Positions 1-11,205 of a stretch of DNA of 64,000 bases are shown one piece after another (the stretch's first letter is position 1; each line of letters begins with the position of its first letter). The notes under the pieces are model-generated. The model made no database searches. It was not told where the DNA came from and saw nothing but the letters and a program-made list of their open reading frames with translations. The DNA is taken from assembly GCA_963971225.1 (NCBI GenBank), contig OZ020269.1:7998001-8062000 (forward strand), given 5' to 3'. The position numbers and the translations under genes were made by a program. The stretch is from Melieria omissa (Eukaryota > Arthropoda > Insecta > Diptera > Ulidiidae).

Positions 1-64
1 TAAAAGCACCAGCCCGCTTTGCGGCACCTTCTAATGCATCATCCGAGGAAGCGAGAGCGTACTC

Positions 65-774
65 TTAAGCTTGTGGTATGGCTTCCGGACCCTTGGCTAA
101 CACCGCCTTTATTGTCTTCATCATTTTGGGTATGAGGCCTACGTGCTTATCGACACATTGTATGGCGCAACGCTCGAACTGGTCCGTGTACTTGGCCACA
201 TCGGATTCCGATGGATCGGTGGGCATTTTCACTTTAATATCATCGTTGCATTGCTATTAACAAAAAAGGCCGAAAACAGAAACAGAACAGAAGTCATTAA
301 ATGGTTTCGAGAACAAGAGAGTAGCTGCTTCTAACCATAACGCAGCGCTGCAGGCGTCCTTGGAACTCGCCCAGCTCGTGTTGCACGTAGTTCTGTGCAC
401 GATTCAGCGGCGCCGAACAGCGATCCACACACCGCTGTACACTGTCAATGCTGGAACTTGTGTCCTGGCAACATTTAGCTGCGCACAGATGCATCTCTGT
501 CTGCAAAGAATCGGTAATGAAATCACTAACAGTTGGTAAGCGGCTTGAACATAAATTAAACGTCTCGCACGGAGCACGGCCAATGCTCTAAAAACACGCT
601 CGGCTGACCTGTTGTTTGTGCTGCTACTAGTGCCGGTGCAGCGACTGCTGCAGTTTGATGTCGCCCCGGCGTGGCACATGCACTAACCTGCATTTTACGC
701 AAATGCGTTTTGTCCATGTCGTCGACCATCTCCGTCACTGCTCTTTCAATGCGTTGTCGTTGCTGTGCAATCAT
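65..774 (-). CDS. FAM136A: FAM136A-like mitochondrial intermembrane-space protein
   Basis: Three coding exons on the minus strand, 774-688, 500-336 and 253-65, join in phase 0 to give 146 residues. Introns are 187 and 82 bp with GT-AG ends. The protein has four CX3C motifs (CAAKC, CVDRC, CVMQC, CAIQC), the arrangement of the FAM136A family, small proteins of the mitochondrial intermembrane space whose paired cysteines fit disulfide-relay import. Length is close to the human protein (138 aa). The KMQ and RC-x-M-x-CND segments around the exon joins match the family well, which supports the splice choices. The start is the only ATG that gives the expected helical N-terminus. The biochemical role of the family is poorly known. 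The gene is head-to-head with mRpS28, 481 bp between start codons, so a shared promoter is possible. Confidence 0.9.
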
Positions 775-1255
775 TTTGAAATTACTAACTGGTAAAAATT
801 ACACAATACTTAAATGTAGTCAATAATAGAGAATTTATGTGATTCGCTGGAGTTGAGAAGCGCGTGTGGATTGTGACGGCAGCTACAGCTGATAGTCAAA
901 ACTGACAATTATTGCCAGTGACAACGCCAGGAAGCACACAGCTGTCAATGCCAAACAGGGAATTTTTGACGAATCCAGTTTTTTTGTGTTTTTTTATTTA
1001 TCATCAAAAGCCGTTTCGAAATCATATTGATCGTTTCAACCGGAAACTAAAGTTGTCGAAAGGTAGAAATACCGTTAATGTGTAGTAAAAATACCATTTC
1101 TTTAATGGTTTGGTTCAAATGAGATCAAAAACAGGGCTGTTATCGTATCAGTTGTAGAGCTTTGACATAACTGTGTGTTAACCTGTAAATTTTGCCATTC
1201 TTCCGAGGAGGCTGGTGTTTTGCTTTTGAGGGATTAAAAAAATAAAACATTAGAA

Positions 1256-1958
1256 ATGAGCAGAATCTGGCGCATTAATAAACTTGCAAAGGCGCGTCTG
1301 TGGGCCAGCAATAGCCTCCTGCAACGGGCGACATCACTAACCCCAGCGGAAGTTGCTCGTAGCTACTGCAGCAAGAATGAGGAGCCACCGGCAGAAGCTG
1401 ACATAGCCGAGCAGAAATTGTCGGCACCCAAGACTAAAAGTGGCTTCGCAAGCGCCTATGAGAAACACTCGGCTACTCTAAATGCACCAGAAGCGCCACC
1501 AGACACACAGACCTTTGCTTCACTTCTAAGGAATTCCAAATTTATTGATGTGAGGGGTTGCTTGCAATTTCGTTCAAACTGTGTTTAACTTTTTCAATTC
1601 GCAGCTGGGCGATCCCGAGGGCAAAGTAGTGACCGGTAAAATATTTCACGTTGTGGACGATGACCTGTACATTGACTTCGGTTGGAAATTTCATTGCGTG
1701 TGCACGCGACCAACCCGCAGTGGCGCGTAAGTAAAAACCAAAGTGCCTTAAAAATTTGCTAAACTAAAATATCAACATTACACTTGCAGCGACTATGTGC
1801 GCGGGGCACGTGTACGACTGCGCATCAAAGACCTGGAGTTATCAACTAAATTTCTCGGCTCCGCCAAGGATTTGACGATTTTGGAGGCAGACTGTCAACT
1901 ACTGGGATTGATATCGTCGCCTGCAAGGCAAGGCGCTATGCGCGCAAGTGCAGAATGA
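1256..1958 (+). CDS. mRpS28: Mitochondrial small ribosomal subunit protein mRpS28 (bS1m)
   Basis: Three exons, 1256-1549, 1605-1726 and 1790-1958, give 194 residues; introns are only 55 and 63 bp. The N-terminal ~35 residues are basic and serine/alanine-rich, as expected for a mitochondrial targeting peptide. The core ([20 protein letters not shown], about residues 108-127) followed by the [18 protein letters not shown] stretch is diagnostic for the MRPS28/bS1m family, an S1-like OB-fold protein of the mitoribosome small subunit. Exon 2 ends two bases into an alanine codon that exon 3 completes, so all three phases fit. Reading through intron 1 gives a stop within 13 codons. The gene is divergent from FAM136A and converges on Adat3, whose stop lies 118 bp past this stop. 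Confidence 0.93.
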
Positions 1959-1979
1959 AAGGCAAATGTTGAATGTCGT

Positions 1980-1985
1980 TTTATT
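1980..1985 (-). promoter_or_regulatory. Probable Adat3 poly(A) signal (AATAAA)
   Basis: AATAAA on the minus strand about 90 bp past the Adat3 stop. It lies only ~22 bp beyond the mRpS28 stop, so the 3' UTRs of the two convergent genes should overlap. No equally good plus-strand signal was seen for mRpS28. Confidence 0.55.
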
Positions 1986-2076
1986 TATAAGGAAATATTT
2001 ACATAAACTAAGCGTATATCCTTAAAACGAAATTGATCCTACTAAATCGGAATTAGCCCTGAAGTGCATTTCGGTG

Positions 2077-3282
2077 TCAGCTTTGCTGTTCTTCCTGCTG
2101 CTCTTGCGGCACCACATTGCACTGAAACACTTCATAGTGGTGATTTAGCTCGCGTACGGCTTGCAGGCGCAAACGACTGACCAGCGCTCCATTAGTGGAG
2201 CGATGTACGAAAAATATGCGCCGCACGCGGCTGTGTACCAACGCCATTGCACACATCAGGCATGGCTCCTGGGTCAGGTACACATCGTAGCCGGTGCACA
2301 AGTAAGGCCCATATTTTGCCAAATTATCAGCAGCTTCGGACGCACTTCCCTCCATCGTTTCCCTGCTCACCTTTGCATTGTAGGTCCGAACGTACTCGGC
2401 ACCAAACTTCAAATCATTGAACTCGCTCTGTTGTTGCACAAATTCAAAATACCGCCGCTCGACACCGGCCAGTGTCATGGTTCCCGTTTGCGTATCACCC
2501 GGCTGTGCCATGAACTCTGCCGAAATTTTGGCATTCCATGCACCGGAGTTTTGAGTGCGCGCCACATAATCAACCAGCACCATGGCGCAGTGCATTAGCG
2601 GATGGTGACGAGTGCGACTGGCAGCCAACGCCACCAACGACCCGGTGCGTGGATCAACACAAATGCCACACGGTTTTTGTGCCTCCACATCGGACGTTAT
2701 TCTTAACAGCAGTCTAACAATTTTGCAATGCCATCGCTGCTGATCTTCGCCGAAGATGGTGCCATCATGAAGCGACTCCAGGTATTTATCCGGATGAAAT
2801 TTGCATGGCCAGTGGCGCTGAGCCGCCTCATACTGGAAACGTAGTTTTGGCGGCGTTGCAGGTACGGTGCGCTGCTGTAGGTTGGCACACAGGCAATCGA
2901 TGACGTGCGCTGACAGATTAGCCGACTGTAGATGCTCCTGCATCGATTTGCCAGCCAACTCTGGCGCTGCACAAACTATGACGTCCTGCTGGTGTACACG
3001 CTTTAAATGCTGAAACTGGGTCAACGGTAATAACTTGCAGAGCTCCTGCATTACTACAGAGATATTTTGCTTGGATGCAATGCGGCTGATGTAGACAGGA
3101 GCCAGCGGAGGTTCTTTTTCGCAGTCGAGCGGCAGAATGGCCAAGAGTCGCGTGGTGGTACCGCCTGCCAGCCGTGGGCGCTTGGACGCAGGCTCACAAT
3201 CAAAAGTTGCCGCCATTGGAAGGAGGCACTTGCTGAGAACTTTACCAGCTTTTAGATTTGTCTTTACTGGTACACTGAGCAA
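2077..3282 (-). CDS. Adat3: tRNA-specific adenosine deaminase subunit ADAT3 (non-catalytic partner of ADAT2)
   Basis: A single-exon gene of 401 codons. The C-terminal half is a CDA-fold deaminase domain. The first zinc site reads HPL (H227-P228-L229) where active deaminases have H-A-E; the second site is PCLMC (C341, C344) followed by AMALVHSRVRRIFF, typical of ADAT3. A hydrophobic residue replaces the catalytic glutamate, as in human ADAT3 (HPV), so this subunit should bind zinc but not catalyse. In the family, ADAT3 pairs with ADAT2 to convert A34 to inosine in tRNA anticodons. The N-terminal ~200 residues are the ADAT3-specific tRNA-recruiting region. Translation could start at M1 or at M23 (MAATFDCEP); M1 is chosen only because the frame is open. 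The gene is divergent from ari-2. Confidence 0.92.
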   Translation of the reverse strand: MLSVPVKTNLKAGKVLSKCLLPMAATFDCEPASKRPRLAGGTTTRLLAILPLDCEKEPPLAPVYISRIASKQNISVVMQELCKLLPLTQFQHLKRVHQQDVIVCAAPELAGKSMQEHLQSANLSAHVIDCLCANLQQRTVPATPPKLRFQYEAAQRHWPCKFHPDKYLESLHDGTIFGEDQQRWHCKIVRLLLRITSDVEAQKPCGICVDPRTGSLVALAASRTRHHPLMHCAMVLVDYVARTQNSGAWNAKISAEFMAQPGDTQTGTMTLAGVERRYFEFVQQQSEFNDLKFGAEYVRTYNAKVSRETMEGSASEAADNLAKYGPYLCTGYDVYLTQEPCLMCAMALVHSRVRRIFFVHRSTNGALVSRLRLQAVRELNHHYEVFQCNVVPQEQQEEQQS

Positions 3283-4418
3283 AATGGGTAGTGGTTCATA
3301 TGTAAAAAATATGCATAAATTTTCGAACGGCTAGGAACGGTGCTATAAATTTAATAACGGTTAACTATTATTACCCTATGACGTACAAACAATAAAAGTT
3401 TTAAGTAATTATCTGATAATAAATATAAAATCAGTAACTTCGGCTTGGCTTTAAGAAGCGGCAACACTGTTTACGGCTGTGTTTCTACCGCAGCCAAGTT
3501 TAGAACAGTGTGTCAGATAATTTTGGGGACGAAACAAAAACACAAAGCATAATACACAAAATCTCTCGGACGTCTTCGCATAAAGTTGTGGAAAATTTTT
3601 TGCTGCACCAGGTTTTTCGCTCCCCCACAAAATCATTTTCCAAAAACGCAGCAAAACGTGAAGCGTGAATTCTGCCCAAAAGCAAAGTGCAGCAGTGTAA
3701 ATTAGTGGTCAGAAATCGTAGTGTTGAAAACAAAAATGCAGCAGTTTTATTCGTTTATGTGAAAAAGATTTAAAATAAAAAGGGAACTGCGGCGCAGAGG
3801 GCAGCGCACAAGTACCCAACCGAGAACTCCGCCTTTGGGGAAGTCGCGCGAGGTGTGGAGTCCTGTAAAAAAGGCGACAGAAATATTAATGATTTTATGA
3901 AGCGGTGCAGCAAAAATGCAGCAACCACAAAAACAGCAAAGCATGCAATGGGCGAACTGAAGCTTTGAATTTAATTTTGAAACCTGAAAACAGCAGCAGC
4001 AGAAGAAGGCAGCGGCGCCCTGCTTACGCTAAAGTATATAGTGTAAAACAAGCACAACAGCCACCATCAGTACCACCACCACTGGTGGCTGCCACCCCGC
4101 AACGCAACATAACGCACACACGGCACAGCACACTGCCCCCGCGCCGCCCTTCGTGTTTATCAGTACAAGCACACGCACACACTTGCATACGACAGACAGT
4201 GCGGTCGACGGACGGTGCTTCGTAAGCACCACTCATCATCCACCACCAGTGCGGCCGCCAACAGAGACAGCGGCGGTCCACTTCGTGTCGGTTGCACCAT
4301 TGCCACTGCGCGGCTGTATTTTCGCTATTCTAAGCAGTTTCGGCTTGGGCCTTATTTTGATTTTGCAACGTTCCCGTAATCGAACACCGCTGCCGCCGCA
4401 TCGTGTCGCCGCGCTGCA
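3283..4418. other. Divergent intergenic region and 5' UTRs of Adat3 and ari-2
   Basis: About 1.1 kb between the two divergent start codons. The first ~180 bp is AT-rich. From about 3,900 it becomes A/C-rich with many CACA and CAACA runs, typical of a fly 5' UTR. Small open frames on both strands look like chance. The ari-2 leader presumably occupies the right part, but no cap site or core promoter motif could be fixed. Confidence 0.5.
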
Positions 4419-7400
4419 ATGTCCGCCGACTCGGATATGGAATACTCTGACAACGACTGTGAATACGAAGACTATTACACCTCAGGTGAGTGCAGGACCG
4501 AAGTGGGAAGTTGTTGGTTGTTATGATCAAAGATCCATTGCAGCAATCAGGGAATTTGTTGCTTTGAATAGAGGAAAATGATTTTCGGGAATAGTAAAGG
4601 AAATCGGAAAATCAAGAGTTGTAGTGGAATATTAAAGCTAATTGACCGTCCAGGTGTACTAAAACGCCTGGAAAATCGATTCGCCTGATATTCGTACAAG
4701 TTTTTCATGCGTTCCAAGTCGCTTAAGCTCCACTGATCGACCGTAGGCCGTAAAGCACAGCTTAACGATATATATGTACTTGTTACAACAATAACATTAA
4801 TCTGAAAACCTGCACCCGCAGCAGCAGCAGCAGCTGATGTTGCTGATAACCATTCGCTGCACGCGGCTGTTCCCTTCTACGTGCTCACTGCTCTGTCTGC
4901 CAGCTCTCTGACGGCTGAAGGTGTATTAACCTTGCGTCTGTCTTTAGTCTGCAAGTTTTACCCTCTTCAACTTCAATGCTTCACTTCAGTCTGCTTCACG
5001 TACGTGGTACAGCGGTTCGCTGACTTCGGTTCACTTGCTGGTACTTTTCTTCGATGACGTCGTTACTTGTGCGCTGCTGTTGCTTTGTTTCGCTTTGTTC
5101 TCCTTGTGCCCTACAGCGCAGCAAGCAGTTGTAGCAGTAACGCCAGGTAGGTAGCTGAACTCGATCGGCTGCAACCCGCAATCATGTCGTTTGGCTGCTG
5201 CGCTAAACACTTTTCGTCTACAGTGTTTCTCAACCTTTTTTGCCGTGCTTCACATCGTTAACGGAACGTTAACCACTGCAAAAAATAATCGTTTGCCTGA
5301 CCCTGACAGAGGCCTGGCCCCTCAATGTATAACATTGGATAGTGACCGCAAAGTGCCACACTTGCCCGATTCAACTTTTTCGCTGTCCGTTGACATTCGT
5401 TTCGTTGTGCGTTTGTTGCCTTTCGTTACTTTGCTTGGTTACATACGTGCAAGTTTACCTTTTGCGCCTATCCGCCCCCTCCTCTTTACACAACGCTCTC
5501 TGACTTTGCTTTGCTTTTTGTCCTCGGCCCCCGGCAATTGCTGGCCATGACATGCAACAACTACACGTATTACGAAGCACAACAACAACAATAACCACAA
5601 CTGCAATCATAATGAAATTGAACTTGAAATTATGTGCTTGGGCACATAACTAGCCGACGTACAGTGGTCGATGCACTGCAGACAGCGAACAAAATGTTAC
5701 CTTGAAATTTTCAAGTACACGATGACATAACATTCGGCTGAATGTGAAAAGAAACAAAAATGTTTTACAATATTTCTATTTATTCCGGGAATTTTAAAAG
5801 CCAATCGACATGTGGAACGATGACTGGAACAGTGACAATTGCATTATCATTGCACTACACACACACGACTGACGAAGCTAAAGTGTGATAACATTTGCCG
5901 GTGAGCTGACGCACTTCAAATTTTCACACTTTTTTTTTACATTTTACATTACATTTGAAAAATATATACATTGACCCTTGCATTGATCGTTAAATCCCGA
6001 ACGATTATTTCGTGTGTAGCTCAAGATCGATCGCACTCAGCGTTAGCCTCTTGCTGCTCCATCAACGGATAATAGCAAGCAGTCGTCTTTGGCTTTAGTT
6101 GCTTGTGTGCTGGTAGGACGCGACACCGCCATCGACATAGATTGACGCACTGTCACTTGTTAGCATTACAACTTGCAAGTCTGCTGTCGCATTTCCGTAT
6201 TCAACTTCCGCTTTGCGTGCTTTTTTCTGCTTGCTCGTCCACTGCAAATCGAAATGTTTGGCCTACGATTGATTTCTAGTTGCGGAGCGCGTCATCGTCG
6301 ACCACTTTCGATCCCAAACTTTTGCTTTGGTTTTGTTGCTTCGGGCAGTTGCCTCAATCCACTTCATCACCAGTTTCACTGTTTTGGTTGGCATTTGTTT
6401 TTCCCCTATTTTTCTATTTTGGTTTTTTACTTTTTTTCTTTTTCTATTGTGTTATTTTTTTTCTGCTGCTGTGACGCACAACGACTGAGCGCGAATAGCG
6501 AATCTGTTATTGTTATTTTAATTTACCTCAGCTTTGTTGTTGATTTTTTTCGTTTAACTGATCGATTGTTGTTTGCCGTGCGCGTCACCTCTTTTCTTTC
6601 CCCTTTGCCACAGCCATCATTCCCATTCCTCTTTATTTTCATTACTAATTGGTTGATGTCAGCTACTACAATGAAAGAAGAACCATAAGCAGACTTCGAC
6701 TCCACCCCAAACCATTCCAAACATGTCAACTCACTTAAAGTAATTGGAAAATTGTCCACATGGTTAGCTGTGGATGAGTTGAGCATTCCCAGCTAATCGC
6801 TTTTGTGTATTGGGTTTTTGCAGGTGAGGATTGCGATGTGGAGCGCCTGGACCCGAAGAAGACGAATCCAGAGTACTTCGAGTACGAGTGCCTCACTGTC
6901 GAGGAGGTGGAGAAGTTGCTCAACGAGTCTGTCGAGAAACTGAACACGGTTTTGCAGATTACGCCCTCGCTAGCCAAGGTGCTTCTGCTCGAACACCAAT
7001 GGAACAACCAGGTGGTGGTGGACAAGTACCACGACGACGCCAACGCTCTTCTGGTGGCAGCGCGCATCAAGCCGCCCACTGTTGTTGCTACCGACGCGGT
7101 CGCGCCGTCAACTAGCAAGGAAGCCGCAGCAGCGACTAGCGGCGGTAGCAGTAGTGTCGCGCTGGCCGGCAGTGTGCTGGTTTCGATGGGCGTATACAAG
7201 ACAGCGGCGGCGGCGATGTGCAGCAGCAACAACAGCAGTACGCCGTTTCGCAGCCAAATGTGTCCCGTGTGCGCCACCTCGCAGCTGGGCGACAAGTTCT
7301 ACAGTTTGTCGTGCGGACATTCCTTTTGTAAAGACTGCTGGTCCACGTTCTTTGAAACGCAAATATTTCAGGTAGCTCATTGCGCCGCTGTTCATTGTTT

Positions 7401-8456
7401 GATTGCTTTTTACCGTCTCCTCCCTTCGCAGGGTATTTCCACGCAAATTGGCTGCATGGCGCAGATGTGCAATGTGCGCGTACCCGAGGATCTGGTGCTG
7501 ACGCTTGTCACTCGTCCGCTGATGCGCGACAAGTACCAGACATTCGCGTTCAAGGACTATGTGAAATCGCATCCGCAGCTGCGCTTCTGTCCCGGCCCCA
7601 ACTGTCAGATCATCGTCCAGTCGGCGGAGGTGTGTGCCAAGCGTGCCATTTGCACCGCTTGCCTGACGTCGTTCTGCTTCAACTGCGGCATGGACTACCA
7701 CGCGCCCACCGACTGTCAGGTAATCAAAAAGTGGCTGACCAAGTGCGCTGACGACAGCGAAACAGCCAACTACATCAGCGCCAACACCAAAGACTGCCCC
7801 AAATGTCACATCTGCATCGAGAAGAACGGCGGCTGCAACCACATGCAGTGCTTCAACTGCAAGCACGACTTCTGCTGGATGTGCCTGGGCGACTGGAAGA
7901 CGCACGGCTCCGAGTACTACGAGTGCTCGCGCTACAAGGACAATCCGAACATCGCTAACGAGTCGGTGCACGTGCAGGCGCGCGAAGCGCTCAAGAAGTA
8001 TCTGCATTATTACGAACGCTGGGAGAACCACTCCAAGTCGCTGCAGCTGGAGCAGCAAACACTGGACCGGTTGCGCGAGCGGGTCAATGATAAAGTAATG
8101 AAGGGCCGCGGCACCTGGATAGACTGGCAGTATTTGTTCAATGCGGCGGCACTGCTGGCCAAGTGTCGCTACACTTTGCAGTACACCTACCCATATGCGT
8201 ACTTCATGGACAGCGGTTCACGCAAGGACCTATTCGAGTACCAGCAGGTACTACACTGCATTTCGAATTTTTCACATTTGTTTAACATCGTTTACTCGCT
8301 CCGTTTCAGGCGCAACTGGAGGCCGAGATCGAGAACCTGTCGTGGAAAATCGAGCGTGCCGAGACAACAGACTTGGGCGATCTGGAGAATCAAATGGACA
8401 TTGCCGAGAAGCGGCGCACCACGCTGTTGAAGGACTTCTTTCCGGTGGACGTCTGA
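4419..8456 (+). CDS. ari-2: Ariadne-2, RING-between-RING E3 ubiquitin ligase
   Basis: Four exons, 4419-4485, 6824-7371, 7432-8247 and 8310-8456, give 525 residues with consistent phases. Exon 1 encodes the acidic [20 protein letters not shown] start typical of ariadne-2. Residue ~169 begins RING1 (CPVC...[10 protein letters not shown]), the IBR begins near 258 (CPGPNCQ), and RING2 begins near 327 ([19 protein letters not shown]). C340 of GGCNHM is the expected catalytic cysteine that takes ubiquitin from the E2. The C-terminal Ariadne domain (~385-525) includes [12 protein letters not shown] and ends FFPVDV. Known ARIH2 relatives are activated by neddylated cullin-RING ligases, with CUL5 the main partner in vertebrates. 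Intron 1 is 2.3 kb; the other two are 60 and 62 bp. A serine/alanine-rich linker (~105-165) before RING1 looks fly-specific and variable. Confidence 0.96.
4486..6823 (+). other. ari-2 intron 1 (2.3 kb)
   Basis: Starts GTGAGT after the first base of a glycine codon and ends TTTTTGCAG. It carries an ACCCGCAGCAGCAGCAG-type CAG run near 4,815, long pyrimidine-rich stretches between 6,180 and 6,660, and no recognisable exon or mobile element. A 171-codon open frame at 6173-6688 is T-rich and is judged non-coding. Confidence 0.7.
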
Positions 8457-10227
8457 GTGCCAAAGGCTGCAGCAATACAACCCGAATTCGCAGTGCAGGC
8501 AATTAGGAAATGTGCCAAGCCCAAATGGTTGACCGCTTGCTTGGCAGCTGGGAAATGCTGTGCGCAACTGTTGGCCGACAAGACAGGTATTTGTGCAGTT
8601 GCCAGCACCACCATTATTGTATAAGCGTGAAGCATGTTTGAGCGGAGGATTTGCAATAAGAACGCATTGCGCTAAGTTAGTTTTAGTCTATGAAAACGTA
8701 AGCAGAAAACAAGCAAGTAGGTACAGTAGTTGAGTGTGACATGACGAGCCGCCTTCTCGCCGGTCGCTTGTGTTCGGCGGCAGCAAAGCCTTTTTAAACG
8801 TATTTGCGTTTTTAGCCACAATGTGTGCGCATGATGGGTGGAAAGAGGGCGTGACAGTAGACGAAGCAACAATAGTAACAGCAACACAAAACCAGTCTAG
8901 CTTTAAGTTTTAAAGTACGGTAATTGCGCAATTAACAATTCACACTAAACTTCTCATCGATAATAATCGAGCGAGGGCAAGATCCTTCGAATCGCCGTCA
9001 CACACAGTTTAGTTGAACATTTACGTCAATCATTCTTTAAGCGACTCCAACGAAGCAGAAGCAAATCATGATGCATGCAATCAGTAACGGCGCCATAATG
9101 CACACTTTGTATGTGTACAAACACCCCCACCGGGGCATAGGTAAGCCAACATCGTGTTGACGGCTTCTATTAGACTATTTTGGTGTTTTAAATTTGTTGT
9201 TTTTGGTTTATAACTTTATTTGTATATCTCACTTTTGTGTATTCGCTCATTTACACACTTGACTGAAACGAAAGAACGAATGAATTAATCTAACTAGTAA
9301 GTAAATAAATTAAACAGCTAATTTAATGAAGAGTGCTTATGAATTTAGCATTGCATTGTAGGTGTATAAACAATTTAATGACGCATAACAAATAACATCA
9401 TTAGAAAAAAGCAATGTGAGACAAATAATTGTAATTGAGTCATTTGCCAATTGTGTGACAACAATTTCAATTGGGTAATAAAGATCTAAGGCTAATAACA
9501 CGAACAAAATAGCGTTTCCTTAATACTTGAAAAATTTATGGTTTAACCCTTTCAGTCACAATGTCCAATATATTGGACTACAGCCCCTACAATTCATACA
9601 GAACGGGTTTATTTTCATGTCGGAAAGGGTTAAGATGTATGATTTGCAATTAAAAATTCTTTAATTGCAATGCATCGAAACGATCTGCCGAAAGACAGCA
9701 GGTCGGTTGGTTACGTTGTCCCACTATACAAATGAATACTCTGAAACACCCGTTAATAGGCGTTGCCAGCTCGCAGCAGCCTTTGCAAAACATCCTAAGC
9801 TGGTAATGCTGCTATGCACTTCATATGGTCAGCTGTCATTAGCCTGTACTCTTATTTTTTGAGCGACGAAGAAAAATCTGCCGCCGCAGTCGACGAAAAT
9901 AACGCGTGAATTTTTGTTTAAAAATATTTACAATTTAGGTAAATGCAAGAAAATCAAAGTGTTTTAGACGAGTGCAATTAGCAAATTAAGAACGACACTT
10001 GCCGAGTTCATCCGCCGACTACGAGTGCAGGCAATGTTCTAAGCTGCAGCAGGAGCACTGTGCTGTCGCAGCAGCAGCAGGAGGAGGCAGAGCACTCCAT
10101 TTCTCCGATATTCGCACGCAGTTTGCTTTGTTTACATTTTGTCGTTTGTGTTAATGTTTCGTTTTGTTTTGAGTTGCAGTTGAATTTTATTTGTTGCTCG
10201 CGCTTGCGACCCAGCTCCGCTCGCAAT
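8457..10227. other. ari-2 3' flank and zinc-finger gene 5' region
   Basis: About 1.8 kb between two genes on the same strand. The first part should be the ari-2 3' UTR; AATAAA occurs near 9,302 and 9,476, but neither can be chosen. A tiny TTAA-flanked element lies at 9547-9629. The stretch from about 9,870 is GC-richer and is probably the leader of the next gene. No further gene seen. Confidence 0.5.
9547..9629. mobile_element. Tiny TTAA-flanked inverted-repeat element (piggyBac-like MITE)
   Basis: 83 bp bounded by TTAA on both sides (9543-9546 and 9630-9633). It begins CCCTTTC and ends GAAAGGG, so the ends are inverted repeats of 7 bp. The TTAA target and CCCT/AGGG ends are what piggyBac-type elements leave. 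It shares the CCCTTTC ends with the larger element at 21017-21544 and may be a strongly deleted relative. Confidence 0.5.
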
Positions 10228-11182
10228 ATGTCAGCCACCGATGAGCTCGAGGAAGCACCGGTGGATATGCCAACGTACAACTGCAAGCGCTGCAAGAAGG
10301 TAATTTCGCACATAGTTTGGCTTTCGTATTTTCACATTTTTCACCTCGTTCGTTTCGCTGTTAGACATTTTCCTGTAAACGCGACCAGCTGCTGCACAAG
10401 AAGGAAGTCCACTACCAAGCCAAATCCTCCTACGAGTGCACGCTATGCTCGAAGTTCTTTTGCAACAGCGGCAACCTGGAGCGCCATATGAAGGTGCACA
10501 ACGACGTGCGCCCCTTTGTCTGCCGCATCTGTGAGAAGGCGTTTGCGCAAGCAGTCAACCTGCAACGCCACTACTCGGTGCACAACGGCGAACGCCCCTA
10601 CCAGTGCAGCTTCTGCACTAAGGCCTTCACGCAGCAAAGCAACATGCAGCGCCACCAGCTGACGCATACCGGTGAAAAACCGTTTCGCTGCAAGCGTTGC
10701 GGCCGCTACTTCTCGCAGCGGGTCAATCTCAAGAAGCACATCATGGGTCACCTCAATACAAAGCCGTACGCGTGCACCATCTGCCAGAAATCCTTCATTC
10801 AACTAACCAACTTTAAGAAGCACTTGCAGTCGCACATCAAAGAAGGCGTCGATGTGGACGTGGGCGCTGCTGTGGCAGCAGCTAGCGCTGCGGCCCGCCA
10901 GAACGCTGAACTCAACTCGCAGCCGGTGTAAGTATCAAACGGAATTTTGATTCTATTCCAGCAAAATCAATGAAATTTTACATTTTAAGTGCTTTTGAGT
11001 GCGCCATCTGTCGTAGTATTTACGACAACTTTGCCGATTTCGAGCTGCACGAGAGTGCCTGCACCGGCAGTGTCCATTCCAAGGGCGACTCCCTTGCGCC
11101 CCACCAGGACCTGTATGCACCAATCAAATTCGAAGTGCCACATCTGGACACGCACGAGATCATCATTGAGACCACACGATAA
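10228..11182 (+). CDS. C2H2 zinc-finger protein, six C2H2 fingers plus one C2HC
   Basis: Three exons, 10228-10299, 10365-10927 and 10990-11182, give 275 residues. Finger 1 (CKRCKKTFSC...HKKEVH) is split by intron 1. Fingers 2-6 follow back to back from about residue 50 to 180, each C-x2-C-x12-H-x3-H. The HTGEKP-type linker is intact only between fingers 4 and 5; the others are variants (HNDVRP, HNGERP, HLNTKP). An alanine-rich linker leads to a seventh finger in exon 3 (CAIC...FELHESAC) whose last ligand is cysteine. The protein ends in an acidic tail (HEIIIETTR). It is probably a nuclear DNA-binding regulator, but I cannot name the orthologue or its targets. Introns are 65 and 62 bp. The start ATG follows a long leader and is the first in frame. 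Confidence 0.88.
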
Positions 11183-11190
11183 AGTGTTGC

Positions 11191-11205
11191 AATAAAACCA
11201 ATAAA
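11191..11205 (+). promoter_or_regulatory. Tandem poly(A) signals of the zinc-finger gene
   Basis: Two AATAAA hexamers within 15 bp, starting 9 bp after the TAA stop. The 3' UTR would be unusually short, about 40 bp. Confidence 0.6.

Noticed and set aside
6173..6688. 171-codon open frame inside ari-2 intron 1
   Set aside because: Composed largely of F, L, S and C from T-rich DNA, with no domain and no splice or start support.
7108..8058. 316-codon minus-strand frame
   Set aside because: Exactly antisense to ari-2 coding exons; a GC-rich shadow frame.
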